The notes below the pieces were generated by a model, which did not search any database, was not told where the DNA came from, and worked only from the letters and a program-made list of their open reading frames with translations. A stretch of 12,896 nt of DNA. Origin: an uncultured bacterium (lineage in GTDB: Bacteria > Bacteroidota > Bacteroidia > Bacteroidales > Marinifilaceae). The position numbers and the translations under genes are program-made. Within the stretch, counting starts at the first letter, position 1; each line of letters starts with the position of its first letter. Positions 1 to 6,772 of this stretch are shown here, piece after piece. Location: contig CAJMQA010000071.1 in the NCBI GenBank assembly GCA_905215395.1, positions 1 to 12,896 on the forward strand. The letters are read 5' to 3'.

Positions 1-153
1 AGATGCCTGTCCCACTCCGGGAAAAACAACCCGGTCAGCCTCGCCTATGATTGCAGGATCACAACTACACATCACCTTACAATCCAATTTTTTCAAGGCC
101 GTAACTACAGAAAACAAGTTTCCTGCTCCATAATCGATAACGACAACATTCAT
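1..153 (-). CDS. hisH: Imidazole glycerol phosphate synthase, glutaminase subunit HisH (N-terminal 51 residues, cut by window edge)
   Basis: This is the amidotransferase subunit that releases ammonia from glutamine and passes it to HisF, forming imidazole glycerol phosphate and AICAR in histidine synthesis. Only the first 51 residues are present. They begin MNVVVIDYGAGNLFSV, the typical class I amidotransferase opening with the conserved D-Y-G-x-G-N segment at about residues 7-12. They end in a VVFPGVGQAS segment at about 42-51, the conserved P-G-V-G oxyanion-strand region. The Cys-His-Glu triad lies beyond the left edge. The ATG at 151-153 follows the hisB stop codon by 24 bp on the same strand, so it is read as part of the his operon. 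The frame is open to the edge with no sign of damage. Identification is firm because both the motif and the neighbours agree. Confidence 0.93.
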   Translation of the reverse strand, partial: MNVVVIDYGAGNLFSVVTALKKLDCKVMCSCDPAIIGEADRVVFPGVGQAS

Positions 154-177
154 ACTCCACTGATTTTAATTCCATTT

Positions 178-1275
178 TTAAACCATACCTTTTGAAGAAG
201 GGATACCTCCCCCTTCCTGACGGATAGCCTCTTTTATAGCCCGGGCAAAAGCTTTAAAAACAGCCTCCAGCTTATGGTGAGTATTTTCCCCTGTTGCAGA
301 AACATGTAAATTACATCTACACGTCTGACAAAAAGAAGCAAAAAAATGCCGGGCCATCTCAGTCGGAAAATCTCCAACATACTCCCGTTCAAAAATGACT
401 TTCCATTCCAGCCAACTACGTCCCCCCAGATCCAACAGTATCTCAGCCCGGGACTCATCCATAGGCAAAGCAAATCCATAACGCCGAATCCCTTTTTTTC
501 TTCCCAGAGCTTCTGCAAAACAACTTCCCAGAACAAGTGCCGTATCTTCAATGGTATGGTGTTCATCTACCCCCAAGTCCCCGCAAACATCAATCTTCAG
601 ATTCACTCCTCCGTGACGTGCAATCTGCTCCAAAAGATGATCAAAAAAGCCCAGACCAGTACTAATACAGACTTTTCCGTTACCATTCAGATCCAATTCC
701 ACATTCACCTCTGTTTCCAAAGTTTTCCGGCAGATTTTTACTTTCCGGCTTTCCTGCTTCAGAAAAGCTGCAATCTCTTTCCAGGAGGCTGAATTAAAAA
801 TCACCGGTAAACCAGCAGGCGGCATCTCTTCTCCGATCAAAATACCCTGTATCCCCATATTAGCAGCTAATTGCATATCTGTCAACCGATCTCCGATTAC
901 ATAAGAATGTGCTTTATCCAGAAATTCATTCAGGTATTTCTCCACCATCCCTATCTCCGGTTTCCGGTAAGGAGAGTGTTCTTCCGGCAAACTCGGATCA
1001 ATCAGGATTTCATCAAACAGAATTCCTTCCCCTTCAAATGTCTTCAACATATGCCAGTGGGGCAATAAAAAATCTTCCATCGGAAAACGTGAGGAACCCA
1101 ATCCATCCTGATTACTGACCATTACCAAATTATAATCGGTCTCTTCGGCAATGGTTCGCAATGCCCCGATAACTCCCGGTATAAATTCCAGTTTTTCGAG
1201 ACTGTCCACCTGTAAATCCGGTTGCGGCTCCCGGATAAGTGTACCATCCCGGTCTATAAATAAAATCTTTTTCAT
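178..1275 (-). CDS. hisB: Bifunctional histidinol-phosphatase / imidazoleglycerol-phosphate dehydratase HisB
   Basis: This 365-residue enzyme performs two histidine-pathway steps: dehydration of imidazole glycerol phosphate and dephosphorylation of histidinol phosphate. Residues 1-170 are a HAD phosphatase domain with nucleophile motif D8-x-D10-G-T, motif II S54-N-Q-D, the R-K105-P lysine and the G128-D-R-L-T-D acidic motif. Residues about 178-365 are the dehydratase, with the metal-binding histidine motifs D237-E-H-H-T-I-E-D and N331-T-H-H-K-L-E and the conserved G210-F-F-D-H. The gene overlaps the hisC stop codon by four bases (ATGA), which suggests translational coupling. Compared with my recollection of the E. 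coli protein, the Cys/His zinc loop before the R-K-P motif is absent: the region reads IDPSLPEEHSPYRKP. Bacteroides proteins, as I recall them, share this loss, so it is probably a lineage trait and not damage. The two-domain fusion is usual in Bacteroidota and enterobacteria. Confidence 0.97.
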   Translation of the reverse strand: MKKILFIDRDGTLIREPQPDLQVDSLEKLEFIPGVIGALRTIAEETDYNLVMVSNQDGLGSSRFPMEDFLLPHWHMLKTFEGEGILFDEILIDPSLPEEHSPYRKPEIGMVEKYLNEFLDKAHSYVIGDRLTDMQLAANMGIQGILIGEEMPPAGLPVIFNSASWKEIAAFLKQESRKVKICRKTLETEVNVELDLNGNGKVCISTGLGFFDHLLEQIARHGGVNLKIDVCGDLGVDEHHTIEDTALVLGSCFAEALGRKKGIRRYGFALPMDESRAEILLDLGGRSWLEWKVIFEREYVGDFPTEMARHFFASFCQTCRCNLHVSATGENTHHKLEAVFKAFARAIKEAIRQEGGGIPSSKGMV

Positions 1276-2321
1276 TGTTCCTTATATTCCTTTAACACTT
1301 TTAGTAACCGTTCATTCTCTTCCGGAGTCCCTATTGTTATCCGTATCCCTCCGGCAATCAAAGGAGGAATATCACGCAACCGGACCACCAACCGATGATC
1401 AATCAAATATTGATAGACTTTCCGGCACTCTTTGCTAATCACCAGAATAAAATTAGCCTGGGACTCATATACCTGTTCAAAGATTTCCAGACTAACCAGA
1501 GCTCTCTGTAATTTATCGCGTTCACTTTTCAATACTCCTACCCGAACCAGAAAATCTTTATGCTGCTTCAGCAACCCTGCCGCTATCTTCTGAGTCAAAC
1601 TGCTCACATTATAAGGAGCTTTCACTTTATTTAATACCTGTATAACATTCCGGTCAGCCACACAAAGTCCAAGACGCAATCCTGCCATTCCCCATGCCTT
1701 CGAAAGCGTCTGTAAAACCACAATATTCGGAAAGTCCTCCAATAACCGCACAGCCGAAGGTTCCTCGGTAAAATCTATATAGGCTTCGTCCACCAGAACC
1801 AAACCGGGAAAATCACGGCAAACAGCAGCAATTTGTTCATGTGGAACAACTTTTCCCGTCGGATTATGGGGAGTACACAGAAATACGATTTTCGTTCTCA
1901 GATCTATCTGCTTCCACAGAGCTTCCCAATCCGGTAAAAAATCAGGTGTCAGATTAATTTTCCGGACCTCCGTATCATTAATACCGGCACTCACTTCATA
2001 CATGGAATATCCTGGTGAAAAGAGCACAATATTATCTTTCCCGGGTTCACAGACCGTCCGGATCAGCAAATCGATGATCTCATCACTTCCATTTCCCAGT
2101 AATATATTTTCCACCGGAACTTCTTTCAATTCCGACAATACCCCCTTCAATTCCCGTTGCCAGGGATCCGGATAACGGTTATATCCAGTCTCCCAGGGAT
2201 TCTCATTTGCATCCAAAAATACAGCTGGTTTCCCGCTATACTCATCCCGGGCACAAGAATAGGGCTGTAATTCCCGGATATTTTTCCGGAATAATTTTTC
2301 TAATTCCATCATTTTCCACAC
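1272..2321 (-). CDS. hisC: Histidinol-phosphate aminotransferase HisC
   Basis: This is a PLP-dependent fold-type I aminotransferase that converts imidazole acetol phosphate and glutamate to histidinol phosphate and 2-oxoglutarate. Visible motifs are the substrate-arm segment D37-A-N-E-N-P, G76-N-G-S-D, the cofactor-binding P151-H-N-P-T-G, V177-D-E-A-Y, the Schiff-base lysine K208 in T-L-S-K-A-W-G-M-A-G, R216 in L-R-L-G, and a C-terminal arginine R327 in G-G-I-R-I-T-I-G. The 349-residue length is normal. The longest frame starts at a GTG (2319-2321). In-frame ATG codons four and five residues in (2310-2312 and 2307-2309) are at least as likely as the true start, since the family begins a few residues before the L-F-R-K-N-I-R segment. 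It lies 20 bp after hisD and overlaps hisB by 4 bp. Confidence 0.96.
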   Translation of the reverse strand: MWKMMELEKLFRKNIRELQPYSCARDEYSGKPAVFLDANENPWETGYNRYPDPWQRELKGVLSELKEVPVENILLGNGSDEIIDLLIRTVCEPGKDNIVLFSPGYSMYEVSAGINDTEVRKINLTPDFLPDWEALWKQIDLRTKIVFLCTPHNPTGKVVPHEQIAAVCRDFPGLVLVDEAYIDFTEEPSAVRLLEDFPNIVVLQTLSKAWGMAGLRLGLCVADRNVIQVLNKVKAPYNVSSLTQKIAAGLLKQHKDFLVRVGVLKSERDKLQRALVSLEIFEQVYESQANFILVISKECRKVYQYLIDHRLVVRLRDIPPLIAGGIRITIGTPEENERLLKVLKEYKEQ

Positions 2322-2341
2322 ATTAAATAAAAAAAATAAAC

Positions 2342-3619
2342 TTATTTACGAATCCGGATTGCCACAGCTTCCCGGTGAGCCGCCAATTGCTCGTTTTCTG
2401 CCATCCTCTCTATGGTTGGAGCCAGGTATTGTAAACCTTCCGGAGTAATTTCCTGGAAAGTGATTTTTTTGATAAAAGCATCCACATTCACTCCGCTATA
2501 AACCCTAGCATATCCATTTGTCGGAAGGGTATGATTGGTTCCCGAAGCATAATCTCCGGCACTTTCCGGAGAATAATTCCCTAGAAACACAGAACCGGCA
2601 TTCATCACCCGTTCAGCAAATCCATTATAGTTATCCACACATAAAATCAAATGTTCCGGAGCATATTCATTCACCATCTCTATACATTCCGCTCTGCTGT
2701 CCAAAGCTATCAGCCGGGAATTCTGCAAAGCTTTTAACACTATTTCCCGGCGAGGCATACATTCCAATTGTTTCCTGATCTCCCGTTCCACAGTCTCTAA
2801 CACTGAGGGTACGGGAGTTAACAAAATTACCTGACTATCCGGTCCGTGTTCCGCCTGTGCCAACAGGTCTGCTGCAACAAATTCCGGTCTGGCGGAAGCA
2901 TCTGCTACCACCATTACTTCCGAGGGTCCTGCAGGCATATCTATGGCAACCCCATAATTGCAGGCCAGCTGTTTTGCTGCTGTTACATATTGATTTCCAG
3001 GGCCGAATATCTTATTTACCTTAGGAATACTATCGGTCCCGAATATCATTGCCCCGATAGCCTGCACTCCTCCAATCTTATATACTTTCGACACTCCACA
3101 TAACCGGGCGGTCCATAAAATAACAGGATTCACCTGCCCGGAAAGATCGGGAGGGGTACACAGTATAATCTCCTTACATCCTGCAATACAGGCAGGAATC
3201 GCCAGCATCAAAACCGTGGAAAACAAAGGAGCACTACCTCCCGGCACATATAAACCGACTTTCTCTATTCCTCTGGCTTCCTGCCAACAACGAAATCCCT
3301 TTTCGTTTACATATTCCAGACGACCGGATTTTTGCAAAGTGTGAAAAGCTTCTATATTCCTCCTGGCTTCTTCTATAGCTTTTTTCAAACTATCATCCAC
3401 ACTTTTTGCAGCAGCATAAAATTCCGCTTCACCAACAGCAAACTCATCGATCTGCACCCGATCGAAGAACCAGGTGTATTTCCTCAAAGCCTGATCTCCG
3501 TTCTTCCGGATTTCAGAAAAAATATCCTTACAGATCTTTTCCAAATCAGCATTCCTCATTTGCGGGCGGGCCAATATTCCCTCCCATTCTTCCCGTCTGG
3601 GATTGATCATTTTTTTCAT
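2342..3619 (-). CDS. hisD: Histidinol dehydrogenase HisD
   Basis: This zinc enzyme carries out the last two steps of histidine synthesis, oxidising L-histidinol to L-histidine with two NAD+. The 425-residue length is typical. The expected zinc ligands can be placed at Q255 and H258 (L-A-Q-A-E-H-G-P-D-S-Q), D356 (S-A-G-D-Y-A-S-G-T-N-H) and H415 (L-A-A-H-R-E-A-V). The catalytic pair is E322-H323 in Y-A-P-E-H-L. The NAD-fold signatures G-L-Y-V-P-G-G (about 122-128) and K-I-F-G-P-G-N-Q-Y-V (203-212) are intact. The start at 3619 gives MKKMINPRREEW; a second ATG three codons in is also possible. It is the second structural gene, 21 bp after hisG and 20 bp before hisC. I see no frameshift or missing residue. 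Confidence 0.97.
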   Translation of the reverse strand: MKKMINPRREEWEGILARPQMRNADLEKICKDIFSEIRKNGDQALRKYTWFFDRVQIDEFAVGEAEFYAAAKSVDDSLKKAIEEARRNIEAFHTLQKSGRLEYVNEKGFRCWQEARGIEKVGLYVPGGSAPLFSTVLMLAIPACIAGCKEIILCTPPDLSGQVNPVILWTARLCGVSKVYKIGGVQAIGAMIFGTDSIPKVNKIFGPGNQYVTAAKQLACNYGVAIDMPAGPSEVMVVADASARPEFVAADLLAQAEHGPDSQVILLTPVPSVLETVEREIRKQLECMPRREIVLKALQNSRLIALDSRAECIEMVNEYAPEHLILCVDNYNGFAERVMNAGSVFLGNYSPESAGDYASGTNHTLPTNGYARVYSGVNVDAFIKKITFQEITPEGLQYLAPTIERMAENEQLAAHREAVAIRIRK

Positions 3620-3640
3620 AACTGTATGATTTTAGTATTA

Positions 3641-4498
3641 TTATTCTATCATTTTCTCTATCGGAATAATCAGAATCCCTTCAGCACCGGCCTCTTTCAA
3701 GCGTCCAATCACATCCCAGAACTCATTCTCATTGACAACCGAATGTATTGACACCCAACCTTTTTCCCGGAGTGGCATAATGGTAGGACTCTTCATTCCT
3801 GGTAACAAACAACAGATTCTATCCAAAGCTGATTCAGGCGCATTCAATAGAATATATTTATTATATTTGGCAGCTAATACAGCTTTGATTCTGAATATCA
3901 ATTGTTCCAAAAGCTCCTTCTTCTCTCCGGAAAGATTAGGATGGGCCACCAATACAGCCTGAGATTCAAACAGTTTATAAACCTCCTTCAAACCATTTTT
4001 GAACAATGTACTCCCCGAACTGACCAGATCACAAATCGCATCTGCCAAACCAATATTGGGAGCGATTTCCACCGAGCCTGATATCTCATGAATTTCTGCT
4101 TCAATATTATTCTCCGTTAAAAAATCTTTCAGGGAATTGGGATAAGAAGTAGCAATCCTTTTGCCCTGTAAATCCGATAAGCCTTGAAAATCTATACTTT
4201 TAGGAACAGCAATTGACAAACGGCATCTGGAAAAACCTAGCTCCATCACCTGACTAATTCCTGTCTTTTTCTCTTTCTCCGTATTATCTCCGATGATAGC
4301 AATATCTGCTACACCATCCTTCACGTACTGCGGTATATCCGAGTTTCTCAGATACAATACATCCAAACGGAAATTAGAGGCCTGAGCCATCAACTGATCC
4401 TTACCATTGTTAATAGAAATCCCGCATTCTTTCAGCAGGGTAAGTGAATCTTCATTTAAACGACCAGATTTCTGAACTGCAATTTTTAAATTGATCAT
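3641..4498 (-). CDS. hisG: ATP phosphoribosyltransferase HisG, long (self-regulated) form
   Basis: HisG catalyses the committed step of histidine synthesis, joining ATP and PRPP to give phosphoribosyl-ATP. At 285 residues it is the long form, which carries its own regulatory domain and does not need HisZ. The catalytic part shows the K10-S-G-R-L substrate motif, G141-S-V-E-I-A-P, and the PRPP-binding A152-D-A-I-C-D-L-V-S-S-G-S-T-L. Residues about 210-285 match the ACT-like histidine-binding domain (S-P-T-I-M-P-L at 237-243 and I-L-I-I-P-I-E at 275-281). Family knowledge predicts feedback inhibition by histidine. It is the first structural gene of the operon and follows a candidate attenuator, so both its synthesis and its activity should respond to histidine. 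The ATG at 4496-4498 is preceded by a short hairpin and no strong Shine-Dalgarno sequence, as is common in Bacteroidota. Confidence 0.97.
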   Translation of the reverse strand: MINLKIAVQKSGRLNEDSLTLLKECGISINNGKDQLMAQASNFRLDVLYLRNSDIPQYVKDGVADIAIIGDNTEKEKKTGISQVMELGFSRCRLSIAVPKSIDFQGLSDLQGKRIATSYPNSLKDFLTENNIEAEIHEISGSVEIAPNIGLADAICDLVSSGSTLFKNGLKEVYKLFESQAVLVAHPNLSGEKKELLEQLIFRIKAVLAAKYNKYILLNAPESALDRICCLLPGMKSPTIMPLREKGWVSIHSVVNENEFWDVIGRLKEAGAEGILIIPIEKMIE

Positions 4499-4499
4499 A

Positions 4500-4515
4500 C
4501 GCTATTGGATTAGCG
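4500..4515 (-). other. Small hairpin immediately upstream of the hisG start
   Basis: On the minus strand the arms CGCTA and TAGCG (4511-4515 and 4500-4504) flank a six-base loop, and the hairpin ends one base before the hisG ATG. It could influence initiation on hisG mRNA once transcription has read through the attenuator. A five-bp stem can arise by chance, so this is a weak call. Confidence 0.25.
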
Positions 4516-4544
4516 CTCACTTTGATCCGGGAAGGCAATAAAAC

Positions 4545-4574
4545 AAAAAAAGCCCGCCTGAATCAGGCGAGCTT
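4545..4574 (-). terminator. Intrinsic terminator of the histidine attenuator
   Basis: Read on the minus strand, the arms AAGCTCGCCT and AGGCGGGCTT form a 10-bp GC-rich stem (one G-T wobble) around a GATTC loop. A run of seven T (4551-4545) follows directly. This is a textbook rho-independent terminator, yet it lies between the promoter and hisG, where an ordinary terminator would silence the operon. Its 5' arm is complementary to a segment at the end of the leader peptide gene, which makes it the regulated half of an attenuator. Confidence 0.88.
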
Positions 4575-4624
4575 ATTATACTTTTATGGATGAATTTACA
4601 GCATAACAACATCATCTCACCTGA
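4563..4624 (-). promoter_or_regulatory. Candidate antiterminator pairing in the his leader RNA
   Basis: The segment TCAGGTGAG (minus strand, 4624-4616), which spans the last codons and stop of the leader peptide, pairs with CTCGCCTGA (4571-4563), the 5' arm of the terminator. This gives nine pairs, eight Watson-Crick and one G-U, and would stop the terminator from forming. The leader also contains AACAACATTA (4665-4656), complementary over ten pairs (one G-U) to TGATGTTGTT (4614-4605), and CATCATC (4646-4640), complementary to GATGATG (4616-4610). These would form the upstream hairpin when no ribosome is present. The segments are seen directly; the switching logic is inferred from known enterobacterial amino-acid attenuators. 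Confidence 0.75.
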
Positions 4625-4670
4625 AACAGTGATGAATATGATGATGAGTATGATGTAATGTTGTTCTCAT
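4617..4670 (-). CDS. hisL: Histidine operon leader peptide (17 residues, seven histidines)
   Basis: A short frame on the minus strand encodes MRTTLHHTHHHIHHCFR and ends in TGA. Seven of 17 residues are histidine (6, 7, 9, 10, 11, 13, 14), in nine consecutive codons interrupted only by Thr and Ile. This is far above the frequency expected for an arbitrary short frame. It starts about 13 bases after the predicted transcription start, lies before an intrinsic terminator, and precedes hisG. That is the layout of hisL in enterobacteria, although the sequence is otherwise unlike the E. coli peptide. The inferred role is as a sensor. When charged tRNA-His is scarce the ribosome stalls on the His codons and leaves the antiterminator segment free. 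When histidine is ample the ribosome reaches the stop codon, masks that segment, and the terminator forms. AGGGA directly abuts the ATG, too close for a normal Shine-Dalgarno site. Confidence 0.88.
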   Translation of the reverse strand: MRTTLHHTHHHIHHCFR

Positions 4671-4689
4671 TCCCTTTGTTTTATTGCTA

Positions 4690-4720
4690 CAAATGTAAAG
4701 GGAAAAAACAAACTACCAAA
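4690..4720 (-). promoter_or_regulatory. Promoter of the his operon (Bacteroidota -33/-7 type)
   Basis: On the minus strand a TTTG (4720-4717) is followed, after 19 bp, by TACATTTG (4697-4690). This matches the Bacteroidota primary sigma factor consensus TTTG-N19-TAnnTTTG in both boxes and in spacing. Transcription would start near 4683, about 13 bases before the leader peptide ATG, giving a leader RNA of about 185 bases before hisG. Confidence 0.68.
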
Positions 4721-4734
4721 TATTTTTTCCCTTT
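4697..4734. repeat. 12-bp-arm inverted repeat overlapping the his promoter
   Basis: AAAGGGAAAAAA (4697-4708) and TTTTTTCCCTTT (4723-4734) are perfect inverted copies around a 14-base spacer. On the minus strand the promoter's TTTG lies in the loop and the 3' arm runs into the -7 element. The repeat sits 6 bp beyond the stop codon of the preceding gene on the same strand. It could be a weak terminator for that gene, an operator, or both. No T-run follows the hairpin on the minus strand beyond the T-rich arm itself. Confidence 0.5.
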
Positions 4735-4739
4735 TTTAT

Positions 4740-5783
4740 TTATTGAATGTAAAGACTACCGTTCGACAACTCCAAAAATACCCGACCAGAATACTTCAAA
4801 TCTCCAATGAATTTAGTACTTACAATGGTTTTCTTTTCAGTTGAAGGGCGATCTTCCAATACCATGCCCTCAGGCAGATCTAACTTCAAAGATTTATTCC
4901 GTTTCACTTCCAGATTATAGCCTGCCCCTTTCATAAAGGTCAGACCCACTTTGGTAAAATAACCTTTCAAACGAATTTCAGCAAACATCAGCTGTATATT
5001 CCGGACATTCATCTCTCCCATTCTCATGTCCATATCCAATATACTTCCGATATCCTGGATTTCAAATTTTGTAAATGAGGAACTTCCTCTCAATTCTTCA
5101 ATATCTCCCAGTTTCATAATTCCTCCGGAAGTTCGAAGATTCAGCTTACCGACAGAACCCAGTTCTCCTTCACACGAACTGGTATTTAACTGCACATCCT
5201 CCCCGTTTTCGATCCGAATGGTACAATTTTTAAAATCCCCTTTCAGCCAGGTCACATCTTCTACATTGAATATTCCTCCTTCCTGTTTGATATAAAATTC
5301 TCCGTCTTTCAGAACAGCTGCTTTAAAATCTCCATTCCGGATATCGGCATTCAGTTCACCAGCATAATTTCCCAAAAATACATTTCCGTTCGAGCTGATG
5401 ACTCTCAATTTAATTCCCTTGGGCAAAATCACTTTATAATCAACACTAACGGTGATATTACTCAGCAATTGCTTCAAGCCCATGTCTTTTCCGAATTCTG
5501 TCTCCAGGTTGAGATAGTGGTCTGCATGGCTTTCCAGAATCTGAATCAACTCCAGCGTTTCATCCGCCTTCACACCAGATTTTGCCACCACTTTCATATT
5601 AACAACAACACTGATTTCATTTCCTTCCCTCTGTGACACTTCAATTCTTCCATAGCTATTGGTGAGTACCAATTCCTCTATGCCTTCGCTGGAAAAAGTC
5701 TTTTCGTATTTTTTTTCGCTACTTTCTGCCTTTAGCTGAATTACCAGAAACAGCAGACACACCACAGAAACAATTATTTTCAT
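4740..5783 (-). CDS. Secreted beta-strand-rich protein (DUF4097/GIN-like), function unknown
   Basis: This is a 347-residue protein with a clear signal peptide: MKIIVSVVCLLFLVIQLKA has a basic start and a hydrophobic core, with probable cleavage after A19. No lipobox cysteine is present, so a soluble periplasmic or surface location is inferred. The rest is a long series of short, alternating hydrophobic strands such as LVLTNSYGRIEVSQREGNEISV, then repeated blocks with N-G, G-D-I and G-x-L turns. This pattern recalls the DUF4097 and GIN (DUF2807) families of putative adhesins with a solenoid-like beta structure. I recognise the style and not a specific orthologue. It is last in a run with rplY, pth, an S4 protein and a DUF4924 gene, 24 bp after the DUF4924 gene. 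Its stop codon lies only 20 bp before the his promoter, so read-through into the his leader is possible. Confidence 0.72.
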   Translation of the reverse strand: MKIIVSVVCLLFLVIQLKAESSEKKYEKTFSSEGIEELVLTNSYGRIEVSQREGNEISVVVNMKVVAKSGVKADETLELIQILESHADHYLNLETEFGKDMGLKQLLSNITVSVDYKVILPKGIKLRVISSNGNVFLGNYAGELNADIRNGDFKAAVLKDGEFYIKQEGGIFNVEDVTWLKGDFKNCTIRIENGEDVQLNTSSCEGELGSVGKLNLRTSGGIMKLGDIEELRGSSSFTKFEIQDIGSILDMDMRMGEMNVRNIQLMFAEIRLKGYFTKVGLTFMKGAGYNLEVKRNKSLKLDLPEGMVLEDRPSTEKKTIVSTKFIGDLKYSGRVFLELSNGSLYIQ

Positions 5784-5807
5784 AATGCACTCCTTTAATT
5801 GATTATC

Positions 5808-6359
5808 TTACTTCTTATTTGCAGTCTCTTCTTCTTCCATCTGCTTATAACGGGCTGCCAGATAAGCGATCATTTGACTGAAAGATTCCATAGCCGACTG
5901 TGTTTCTGCAGTAATTTCTTTCTTTTGTAAACGCAACATCCATGTGCCATATAAAGCATTCAGAGCCAACTCCACATCCGAAACTATATCATCCACCGCT
6001 GCCCTTTTCCGGAAATCGATCAAATTTCCGGCAGCCTGAGTCACCAAATATTGATATTTACTGTCATGCGCTTGGTGTAAAAGAAAAAAATGCAATTCTG
6101 TCAACTCATTCACATTATTCTTCAAAGCCTGGATATGCCCTTTCTCTTCGACCTTTTCATGCTTCATAATAGCAATGATGTTATCGTACCAGGCATAAAT
6201 TTCCCGCCTGGTAGTTTCATCAGCCTGAAAACCGGACACCAGGAACCTGTCTACCTGCTCCATATCCAGACGAAGAGCCCGAAGCATATCTTCCACCTGC
6301 CACATATATAAAATATATTCGGCAATATTATTCTTCTTTTTCTCTCTCGCTATTAACAC
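5808..6359 (-). CDS. DUF4924 family protein
   Basis: This 183-residue protein is soluble and largely helical, with no signal peptide or membrane segment. The opening MLIAREKKKNNIAEYILYMWQVEDMLRAL and the later L-T-E-L-H-F-F-L-L segment (about residues 91-99) fit my recollection of DUF4924, a family common in Bacteroidales and of unknown function. Aromatic and acidic residues dominate the N-terminal helices, and the C terminus (about 165-183) is rich in Glu and Lys. It lies 12 bp after the S4-domain gene and 24 bp before the secreted protein gene, all on the same strand, so co-transcription with pth and the S4 gene is likely. The start is chosen at the ATG that gives the family's usual beginning. 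No catalytic motif is evident, and I assign no function. Confidence 0.78.
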   Translation of the reverse strand: MLIAREKKKNNIAEYILYMWQVEDMLRALRLDMEQVDRFLVSGFQADETTRREIYAWYDNIIAIMKHEKVEEKGHIQALKNNVNELTELHFFLLHQAHDSKYQYLVTQAAGNLIDFRKRAAVDDIVSDVELALNALYGTWMLRLQKKEITAETQSAMESFSQMIAYLAARYKQMEEEETANKK

Positions 6360-6371
6360 AATATATCGATT

Positions 6372-6764
6372 TTAAAATTCATCCTCTCCCCCCTTCAACT
6401 TTTCTATCATCCTCCGGTCACGTTTGGTCGGCCGTCCCATGCCCCGCGGTCTGAATTCAAACCCATATGCCTTTGCAGCATTCAGTAAGTCCAGACTTTC
6501 CTGAGGAGTGACATCCTCTACAAAATCCACCGCCAATTGTGCAGACATTCTTTTTGCTGTCAGCTGTTTCACCAGATAATGCCGTTCGATCGGTGCTATC
6601 CTGACTTTTACAATCTCTCCTCCTTTCAGTTCCCGGGAAGGCTTCACATGCACCTCACCAATGGTAACATGTCCTTTATTACATTCCTCCGCAGCCAAAG
6701 AGCGAGTCTTAAAAATCCGGACCGCCCACAGCCATTTATCGATCCTTACTTTTTCCTCCGGCAT
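6372..6764 (-). CDS. hslR: S4-domain RNA-binding protein, HslR (Hsp15) type
   Basis: This 130-residue protein has an S4 RNA-binding domain at about residues 6-65. It begins with the family signature R-I-D-K-W-L-W-A-V-R-I-F-K-T-R and continues with G-H-V-T-I and V-K-P-S-R-E-L-K-G-G-E-I-V. The tail is basic (R-P-R-G-M-G-R-P-T-K-R-D-R-R at about 105-118) and ends acidic. In E. coli, Hsp15 binds stalled 50S subunits that carry nascent chain-tRNA and helps recycle them. The same role is likely but inferred here. The setting supports it: the gene lies 8 bp after pth, whose product hydrolyses peptidyl-tRNA released from stalled ribosomes, and downstream of the L25 gene. Length and domain order are normal for Bacteroidota members. 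Confidence 0.9.
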   Translation of the reverse strand: MPEEKVRIDKWLWAVRIFKTRSLAAEECNKGHVTIGEVHVKPSRELKGGEIVKVRIAPIERHYLVKQLTAKRMSAQLAVDFVEDVTPQESLDLLNAAKAYGFEFRPRGMGRPTKRDRRMIEKLKGGEDEF

Positions 6765-6772
6765 ACCTTACA

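Noticed and set aside
234..566. A 110-codon open frame on the minus strand, and plus-strand frames at 346-792 and 3332-3751
   Set aside because: They lie wholly or mostly inside hisB or hisD in other frames, encode Cys/Phe/Ile-rich strings with no family resemblance, and have no promoter or spacing of their own.
4545..4574. Reading the hairpin upstream of hisG as the terminator of the secreted-protein gene (4740-5783)
   Set aside because: It lies downstream of a strong promoter and a His-rich leader, and its 5' arm has a matching antiterminator segment, so attenuation explains it better.
4516..4614. A second small frame in the his leader starting at the ATGATG just after the leader peptide stop
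   Set aside because: It runs through the terminator hairpin and T-run, has no amino-acid bias relevant to the operon, and is better explained as part of the RNA switch.
4698..4712. An alternative -33 box TTTG closer to the his -7 element
   Set aside because: It is only 11 bp from TACATTTG, too close; the TTTG at 4717-4720 gives the expected 19-bp spacing.
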